Below, in pieces: positions 60,201 through 64,000 of a stretch of 64,000 nt of DNA. Position 1 is the stretch's first letter, and the number at the start of each line of letters is the position of its first letter. Source of the stretch: Pycnopodia helianthoides (taxonomy: Eukaryota; Echinodermata; Asteroidea; Forcipulatida; Asteriidae); the NCBI GenBank assembly GCA_032158295.1, contig CM063261.1, positions 1,984,001 to 2,048,000 of the forward strand. Direction: 5' to 3'. The notes beneath the pieces are model-generated. The model was not told where the DNA came from, ran no database searches, and was given only the letters and a program-made list of their open reading frames with translations. The position numbers were made by a program, and so were the translations under genes.

Positions 60201-60966
60201 TAGAATTAGAGAAAAGATAGTAAAAAAAACCACATAAATTGATGATTTTGTTTCTTACTTTTTTGTTTGGGTTCTTGTTGTTTGTTTTTAGTGTTAGCCC
60301 TAGATGAGCATGAGTGTTTGATTAATATTATGTAAATGATCGTCCTCATTAGGCGCCGGCAAATGAGTTTGTGGCAATATTGTTTTAAAAAGGCAAGACA
60401 TTCTTTGCGCGATGAATTTTATGATCAGCGCGTTGACATGAATGAATTCTTCATAATCAGATGCTGCGAAGCTCAAAGCGAAAAGGGTTATGAAGCAAGA
60501 CAGTCGCTTTCATGGTCTGAAGGTCATTTCAAAAGGTCGTTTTCAAGGGTTGAAGGTCATTTTCAAGTTTAAATGTCATTTCAAAATAAGCCTTTAAGAT
60601 GTGACCTTTAAACAAATGACCTCACAAATGACCTTCTAGTAATAAAGCAATGACAAATTGCAAAATGTCTATATCAGCTATGACCTGAAATATGACCCCA
60701 AAAGTGCACAGCTTCTTTCTCTGTTTTATTGATCAGCAAAAAAAAGAATAAGAATATGATTCGTTTTAGCATAATGATGGAACAAAAAGATATTGATCAC
60801 TTACTTGTCCGGGGGTGCGTTGTAGTGTTGTTGAGCCGGTGGCTGGGATGGTTTGTAGTGTTGGGCAGGAGGAGGGGGTGCGCTGTATGGTTTCGCGGCA
60901 GGGGGAGCGGTGTGGTGCTGCGCCGTGGATGGTTTGGTAGACGAGCCGTTGGTGTAAGATTGGCCG
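39151..60966 (-). CDS. PDZ-LIM family adaptor (Enigma/ZASP/LDB3-like), C-terminal ten exons
   Basis: Ten minus-strand exons join in one frame: 60966-60805, 56396-56241, 55405-55295, 45503-45456, 43562-43477, 41926-41761, 40869-40686, 40054-39934, 39651-39530 and 39228-39151 (stop TAG). All have AG acceptors and GT donors with matching phases. They encode 410 residues, the C-terminal part of the protein. Residues 1-234 are a Pro/Gln/Ser-rich linker. LIM1 spans about 235-285 (ligands C235, C238, H255, H258, C261, C264, C282, D285), LIM2 294-345 and LIM3 354-408. Three C-terminal LIM domains after a proline-rich linker are typical of the Enigma/LDB3 group of PDZ-LIM proteins, which link alpha-actinin at muscle Z-discs to kinases and other partners. 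The PDZ exons are not seen and should lie past 61 kb or outside the window. The family call is strong; the exact orthologue (PDLIM5, PDLIM7 or LDB3) is not resolved. Start unknown because the 5' end is missing. Confidence 0.9.
39300..39440 (+). repeat. Repeat family D copy in the last PDZ-LIM intron
   Basis: AAGCTGTGAAATTTGCTGAG, AACAGGTTACCAGCTAAAAA, GTGCATTGATTGTGACTGGT. Confidence 0.6.
39530..39651 (-). CDS. PDZ-LIM gene exon I, start of LIM3
   Basis: Acceptor ctgtttacag, donor AATCCG|gtaatg. Encodes DYQALFSVRCAGCNYPVEPG, then DAWVEALKKQWHSTCFNCSNP. LIM3 ligands C354, C357, H376, C379 and C382 are present. The exon ends at phase 0 just after C382, which leads to the unusual ligand spacing discussed in the findings. 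Confidence 0.95.
39934..40054 (-). CDS. PDZ-LIM gene exon H, LIM2
   Basis: Acceptor cattctcag, donor AAGAAGG|gtaaga. Encodes GCVQAMGNSYHQACFLCHHC, then NEPITGTAFHISEGKPYCKK. It supplies LIM2 ligands H315, C318, C321, C324 and C342, with standard spacing. Confidence 0.95.
40312..40685 (-). repeat. Tandem copies of exon G edge plus donor and intron
   Basis: Two intronic copies of the last ~50 nt of exon G, its donor and about 105 nt of intron, with anchors (CTCACCCCTT on plus) at 40367, 40526 and the true exon end at 40681: spacing 159 and 155 bp. Both copies keep CAAGGGGTGAG on the sense strand. Confidence 0.85.
40686..40869 (-). CDS. PDZ-LIM gene exon G, most of LIM1 and start of LIM2
   Basis: Acceptor ctttaccag, donor CAAGGG|gtgag. 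Encodes GAFVSAVGRNWHPEHFVC, then VHCHDNLSNQGFMEQNGKVY and CEKDFNNLYAPKCAICNR. This completes the LIM1 zinc ligands (H255, H258, C261, C264, C282, D285) and opens LIM2 with C294 and C297. The exon end and donor are repeated twice in the intron to the left. Confidence 0.95.
41010..41222 (+). mobile_element. MITE family 3, complete copy (213 bp)
   Basis: Left end TTAAAGACACTGGACACCTT and right end AATAGTGTCCAGTGCCTTTAA-type inverse. It is inserted in the intron between exons F and G. Confidence 0.85.
41543..41562 (+). repeat. Poly(G) tract
   Basis: A run of nearly 20 G residues on the plus strand within the exon F-G intron. The exact length may be affected by sequencing. Confidence 0.6.
41761..41926 (-). 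CDS. PDZ-LIM gene exon F, Pro-rich linker and start of LIM1
   Basis: Acceptor cccctccag, donor ATCAG|gtgaga. It encodes GPPPPAPSFSRAPQHSRAP, a Gly/Pro-rich stretch, then RTPMCDGCDSII, which holds the first two zinc-binding cysteines of LIM1 (C235 and C238 of the visible protein). The exon is locally GC-rich compared with its introns. Confidence 0.9.
42541..43440 (-). repeat. Decayed tandem copies of exon E and nearby intron, with a nested minisatellite
   Basis: Anchors GCTGTGACTGG or close variants (plus) fall at 42590, 43081, 43206 and 43360, matching the exon E acceptor at 43562. GGGTACTGGGTAGCTAC at about 43310 matches GGGTACCGGGTTGCTAC within exon E. Inside, a 35-45 bp piece (GGGGGGTGCTGATGATAGGG) is further expanded at 42640-42870. 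Confidence 0.75.
43477..43562 (-). CDS. PDZ-LIM gene linker exon E (86 nt)
   Basis: Acceptor gtgttcacag, donor CCCCAG|gtaaga. Encodes KQTPSQIATQARSNPVP followed by RTMNQPPPRAPG. This is the first exon not divisible by three, so it marks the end of the symmetrical cassette block. Decayed partial copies of it lie in the following intron between 42541 and 43440. Confidence 0.8.
45030..45290 (+). repeat. Second locus of the 128-bp palindromic repeat
   Basis: ATCCCAAATGGGGTATACTT, CAGTGATGGCTTCTGCC and GTCAAACAAACTATCCCAAT match the array at 38248-38875. It sits just downstream (sense) of micro-exon D. Confidence 0.85.
45456..45503 (-). CDS. PDZ-LIM gene 48-nt micro-cassette exon D
   Basis: Acceptor ctttaccgcag, donor GCTGG|gtaatt. 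It encodes about 16 residues, GAPDDGVKVMFLPSSAG with the split codons. The frame and phase fit exons C and E exactly, which is the main support for so short an exon. A C-rich (sense strand) minisatellite begins about 100 nt upstream of the acceptor. Confidence 0.65.
45600..46060 (+). repeat. G-rich 28-30 bp minisatellite
   Basis: The unit GGGCAGTGGGTATGGTGGGT plus AGGGTTTAG recurs about 15 times. The plus strand is almost free of C, with runs of three or four G at close spacing. Confidence 0.9.
46852..47030 (+). mobile_element. MITE family 2 fragment
   Basis: TTAAAGATATTGTACAGGAT, CATTGTTCAATTTTAGTTTG, AAAGCTCACTGACTATGAAG: the left half of the family; the right end is missing. Confidence 0.65.
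47505..47800 (+). repeat. Polypurine minisatellite
   Basis: GGGAAAAGGTTGGATGGGAA and AGGGAAAATCTTTGGATG units of about 20-25 bp recur a dozen times. The plus strand is mostly purine, the sense strand of the PDZ-LIM gene mostly pyrimidine. The long open frames are low-complexity artefacts. Confidence 0.85.
48670..48815 (+). repeat. tRNA-derived SINE copy, decayed
   Basis: CCGAACAAAGCCGTTGACAA, GGGCTCGATAGCTCATCAGT, GCCGGCACGTTAGTTCGGAG and TCAGATTCAAGTCC parallel 28385-28510, with an insertion in the A box. Confidence 0.75.
49270..49670 (+). repeat. Degenerate 20-22 bp minisatellite
   Basis: The unit CATTGGTAATGCTAGTTACA recurs about 18 times with changes, interrupted at about 49515-49560. 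Confidence 0.8.
49735..50040 (-). repeat. Repeat family D copy, reverse, nearly double length
   Basis: CAGGGAACCAGTCACAAACA, TATTTTGGCTGGTAACCTGT and TTCTGCTAAGCAAGATTTTT are the reverse of the family order. Confidence 0.65.
50381..50500 (+). repeat. 17-bp tandem repeat, about seven copies
   Basis: GACCCTATTTGAGATAC at 50383, 50400, 50417, 50434 and 50451, exactly 17 bp apart, then decaying. Confidence 0.9.
50796..51172 (+). mobile_element. MITE family 1, complete copy (377 bp)
   Basis: Ends TTAAAGGAACATTACAGAAT and ATTCTGTAATGTTCCTTTAA are perfect inverted repeats of at least 24 bp when extended inward. It aligns with 21699-22092 throughout, with one 17-bp gap in the centre. Confidence 0.95.
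52600..52860. mobile_element. Possible foldback element
   Basis: GCCCCCTTTCACACTGG near 52610 faces GTAGTGTGAACAAGGCC near 52843. Inner pieces CCTGGAAAATT/AATTCCCCAGGA are also roughly inverted. The ends are imperfect. Confidence 0.45.
53085..53455 (+). mobile_element. MITE family 2 copy
   Basis: Left end TTAAAGGTATTTTACAGGAT; right end TACCTGTATCATACCATTAA, a decayed inverse. It shares CATTGTTCAATTTTAGTCTG with 46852. Confidence 0.8.
54000..54150 (-). repeat. Repeat family D copy, reverse
   Basis: GCAGGGTACCAGTCGCAATG, TTATTTTGGCTGGTAACCTG, TTTCTGCTAAGCAAGACTTT. Confidence 0.65.
54184..54290. mobile_element. Small hairpin MITE, 107 bp
   Basis: TAGGTGGCAGCAGAC at 54184-54198 and its perfect inverse GTCTGCTGCCACCTA at 54276-54290. 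Inside, CCATTGT and ACAATGG also pair. Confidence 0.75.
55295..55405 (-). CDS. PDZ-LIM gene linker exon C (111 nt)
   Basis: Acceptor cctcacag, donor CCAGG|gtaact. The open frame reads CQGIVPVFTVDQTVKHEISS and then a Ser/Pro-rich SGPQSPTSPAMNYPREPG. Only one of three frames is open across the exon, and it is the frame that links exon B to exon D. Length is a multiple of three with phase 2 at both ends. Confidence 0.75.
55890..56240 (-). repeat. Tandem copies of exon B edge, donor and C-rich intron
   Basis: Three C-rich intron units (plus: CCCCCTAAAACCTTCTCCAC and variants) at about 55896, 56020 and 56159, each ending TATCCCCTCTCAACATACAT or close. At 56115-56157 a 43-nt stretch is identical to exon B at 56290-56332. 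Confidence 0.85.
56241..56396 (-). CDS. PDZ-LIM gene linker exon B (156 nt), possible ZM-like motif
   Basis: It encodes a basic proline-rich stretch, then PPISMYKSRYTAP and REDPNAIIARALMQNPDSVKT. The PISMYKS part resembles the ZASP motif (ZM) seen between PDZ and LIM domains; this is a weak resemblance judged by eye. Donor AAGAC|gtatgt. The acceptor is uncertain by 9 nt: gccaag at 56397 or cccag just inside, both in frame. The last third of this exon is copied in the intron that follows it (see findings). Confidence 0.75.
60521..60698. promoter_or_regulatory. Cluster of AGGTCA-type half-sites
   Basis: AGGTCA at 60521 and 60554; TGACCT at 60602, 60617, 60629 and 60681; TGACCC at 60693. Such hexamers are the half-sites of nuclear receptors. 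The cluster sits just past exon A in its downstream intron. Function is inference. Confidence 0.3.
60805..60966 (-). CDS. PDZ-LIM gene linker exon A (162 nt, phase 2 at both ends)
   Basis: Acceptor tctcttccag after a pyrimidine-rich stretch; donor CAA|gtaagt. It encodes a Pro/Ala/Gln/His-rich segment with PAQHY and PAQQHY repeats (visible residues 1-54). A second frame is also open, but only this frame joins through to the LIM domains. The exon is a multiple of three and could be skipped without a frameshift. Confidence 0.75.
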
Positions 60967-61029
60967 CTGGAAGAGAAAAATAACGATACAAATGCCCGTC
61001 CCAATAGGAAAAAATCTTCACCCAATGGA

Positions 61030-61110
61030 AACTACCTTCGGTATCGTGGTGGTTGAGATTTGATGTAAAGAGGTTTTGAAAGTTGTGGGTTCGAATCCTG
61101 GTTGAGACGG
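61030..61110 (+). repeat. Possible tRNA-derived fragment with a good B box
   Basis: GTGGGTTCGAATCCTGGTTG at about 61085 holds the B box GGTTCGAATCC. Upstream, GTGGTGGTTGAGA is a poor A box. No tRNA fold. Confidence 0.4.
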
Positions 61111-62046
61111 TTGCTTGATTTTTTTCAGCTTAAAGCAGAGACTAACAGCTCGCAGCATCGGTGAGTAGACAAAAACATAGCCCTCTGGTGGAATGAGTGG
61201 TGACTTTATCCAAATGAGACAGAGTACCAGCAAGGAACAGGGTACCGGGGTAGCCTGGCTGATGCCAATCTTCACTCAGCTTTATGTCCTGGAATGCAAC
61301 AGTTCAACCCAGGCTAGGCACAGAGGAAAAGCTTGTAGGTTCTAAGACAATGACAATACAGATACTAGCCCCGAAGCCAAAGCTGGTCAGCAAAACTTCT
61401 GATGAACCAAATTCAACAACTTCCCTTGAAAACCATGAGGTAATATGACAACATCAATGGTCATGTTTGGGTTGAGGCTTAGTGCTTTGCACCCAATGAC
61501 AGAATCACAAGATAAGGAAAAGAAGAAAACAGTGTAAGAGAAGGCGGAAAGAACGGGAAAGTTGGAGAAAAAACAAATGAAAAATTTAACTGAGGGAAAT
61601 ATGTATCCCTTAGTTAAGAAAAATAAAGGTATTGTTAAACCTTTAAAAAATCTCTCAATAGTATGAAGAAAGCACAGACAACAAAAAGAGTGGCCAAGCT
61701 GAAAATCAGTCCCTCTACTGCAGCCATTGAGACTAATTTGTCCACATAAATCAAAGTAACAAACCCGAGGCTTAAACACAAAGCAGTCTGGTCCCTATCA
61801 CTGAAGTGAGATTAACAACCATCAATGTACAATTTGTATACAGGGGATATGACAAAAATGGTGGCAGCAATATACAGACTCGCCAAGAGAACCAAAATAT
61901 CGACTTCTGCAAAACCAACAGTCCATTTTATTTCTCCAAAACTCAGAGGTGGTCACAGTCATACACGTACATGTATTTTAGTGCAGCTTAAAATTAAACA
62001 ATTATTGAAAGTCACACACAGAAAAATGAAAAATACTTTTAAGTAT
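61111..62046. other. Presumed PDZ-LIM intron or 5' flank, no feature recognised
   Basis: AT-rich; no further in-frame exon was found upstream of exon A. Confidence 0.4.
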
Positions 62047-62180
62047 CGGCCGTATCCGAATTGGCGCCTACAGCTATGGCTACGACTGTTGATGTGGGTG
62101 TTGCTAAGGACATGCTATACTTCAACGCATGATGAGCTAGCCGTAGCCATAGCTGTAGCCGCCAATTCGGACACGGCCAT
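62047..62180. mobile_element. Hairpin MITE with 40-bp arms
   Basis: GGCCGTATCCGAATTGGCGC, CTACAGCTATGGCTACGACT on the left pairs with AGCCGTAGCCATAGCTGTAG, CCGCCAATTCGGACACGGCC on the right, four or so mismatches, about 50 nt loop. Confidence 0.85.
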
Positions 62181-64000
62181 ACTCAATAAGTGTAAGTACT
62201 AGGAGCAAACCCGGTTTAAAAATTGCACACTTAAAATAAATAGTTTAAACCTCTATGATAATACTGATCTATTTTCTATAAAAAAAGATATACATAAATA
62301 CCATAAATATCTTTCTACATGTTATAAATACTACATTGTTATAGTTAGGTGATAAAACTGTCGAAATAGTCTTACAATACTCTATAATTTATAGACGGTA
62401 GAAGTTGCAACTTCGTCCGTTCCTATGACAAACCTTTGGATTATTTCCTATGAGATTTAAGGTAGAGAAAAGGCACAGAATCCGTGAGAAAAACCCAAGT
62501 TCTTCGAGGGAAGGTACAAGATAATACCGAGTGACGCCAAATCACTTCATGAAGAGCTCCTTCAACAAATTTTAATCATAAAAATAGTTTTTTCACTTTT
62601 GAATTTTAGAATGGAAGACTTTCTACAATAAAATTGTCAATAAAGTTGCCTCAACTGCGAAAAAACAAAATCAGAAATAAATTTAAAGTCTTCTTTGAAA
62701 AATATCGATGGGCAATTAGAAGACTTTTGAGTATGACCTTTCAAGAGGTCACATGACAAAAGGTCACATGGCCTGTCACTGACAGGCTACCAGCTGGCAT
62801 TGTATTTAACTCAAGGGTAAGCTATGGATACCACTTTGCAAAAAACAAAATGGCCGCTGCAGCGATTTCCTGTATCAATGGTGGCGCATTGTCTGCTCTA
62901 TGTAAACCAGTTTACTACATGAATGTCACGCACACTTTGATCCCAATGGGGGCGGTATACTGTTGAATTTTGGCATGAATTCAAATTCTGGGTTTCAAGA
63001 ATTGTCAGAAAAAAACCCAAACAAAATTTCCCCTTTTTTCAGCATCTGGTGGACTCCACTCAAAATCAAACACAATTTAAACAGATGTACAATAAAAATT
63101 ATTTTGAATTCCGACAAAGTTCAGTAAATTTTTCCTTTTTTTTAAATAAAAAATGTAAGAAGAATACATTATGGAAATATGGCAACAATTTGGGCAATTT
63201 CTGTCTTGGCAAGATTATACACTGACTGAGCATAAAAAATACAATCTGAACACAAATAATTCAAAGACAACTTACGTTTTGTCACAGTAGCACCATACAA
63301 CACACACGATCCACTACAAACACGTAACGTCTATTTTCAGAAAAATTAATTTTTGGGGGTGTGAAATCCGATCCGATTAAAAAAAATAAATAATTTGGAC
63401 CGAGACTGAGTTCTATCATCAGACGATGTAGAAATCAGACTGGGCACAGTTCCTAAGTCAGTCGACCATCACCGTGCAACAGACATTCCTCTCTGACTTC
63501 TGGCATTTTCCAAACTCTCCGCACATGCGTAGTACCGATTAAGTATCACCGGCGACCCGGTATGTGAGATAGCCAGCTTGTCATCTTAATGGATGAACGA
63601 TCAATTTAAATGTTGTTTGGGACTGCCAGGACATCTATGGAGAGTCCTTTTCTTGGTTTAAAGATCTATTGCTCTGACTTCTAAAAAAATTCACCTGAAC
63701 TTATTTTCACATCGTCTAACACATCTCTACATTTGATGGTAGAAGTTGATTGACAGCCGATGAAAAGCTTTTGGGTAATTGCAGGATTATTTCTGTTACA
63801 TTTCAAGCAGTTAAGTTAGTCTCTTTTGGCTCCTAAATATGTAAAGACATTAACTTTTAAACTATATTCTCAGTTCCTTTTGCGATTGTATATGAAACAG
63901 CCTTTGCGATCGATATAAATGATAATGAAATCAAATAAGTTGCAATGTTGCAGATAACTCTGTTTTCTTACTCTTCAAATGTTTTTTCCCGGTTTTTAAG
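62181..64000. other. Presumed PDZ-LIM intron or 5' flank
   Basis: Contains a donor-like site on the minus strand at 63275 (AAAAC|gtaagt) preceded by a short open stretch back to an AG at about 63341. Its phase (1) does not fit exon A (phase 2). No PDZ coding sequence was recognised. Confidence 0.35.

Noticed and set aside
60797..61021. Second open frame over exon A (Thr/Pro/His-rich)
   Set aside because: It is open by composition only. Joining it onward gives the wrong frame for the LIM domains.

Overview
This window looks like nuclear DNA from an animal, most likely a marine deuterostome and probably an echinoderm such as a sea star. It is AT-rich, mostly non-coding and packed with short dispersed repeats. 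The coding parts are split by GT-AG introns. The echinoderm call is inference: it rests on the style of the dispersed repeats and on vertebrate-like gene families. I cannot name a species. No bacterial, viral or CRISPR features were seen.

Layout: positions 1-29,980 hold no exon I can support. They carry MITE-like elements, several dispersed repeat families, tRNA-derived SINE fragments and minisatellites, separated by unique sequence. At 29,981-30,413 (minus strand) is a small gene with a CARD death-fold domain, ending soon after the domain if a 43-nt intron is real. Facing away from it at 31,520-32,936 (plus strand) is a two-exon carbohydrate sulfotransferase of the HNK-1/chondroitin/dermatan class. 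Then come a 52-bp tandem array, a MITE, and a 128-bp array that includes a perfect 34-bp inverted repeat. From 60,966 down to 39,151 (minus strand) are ten exons giving the C-terminal 410 residues of a PDZ-LIM (Enigma/ZASP/LDB3-like) muscle adaptor: a proline-rich linker and three LIM domains. Its 5' exons, including any PDZ domain, lie beyond the right edge or were not found.

The most striking feature lies in the introns of the PDZ-LIM gene. At three different exons (40,686-40,869; 43,477-43,562; 56,241-56,396) a piece of the exon edge, with its splice site and neighbouring intron, is repeated in tandem in the intron that follows in the sense direction. The copies have decayed, but most splice-site motifs survive. 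Four upstream linker exons are all multiples of 3 nt with the same phase, which suits alternative splicing. I know of no described system that matches this, and whether it has a function is open.

The three genes have no evident pathway in common. The CARD and sulfotransferase genes are divergent neighbours about 1.1 kb apart and may share a promoter region.
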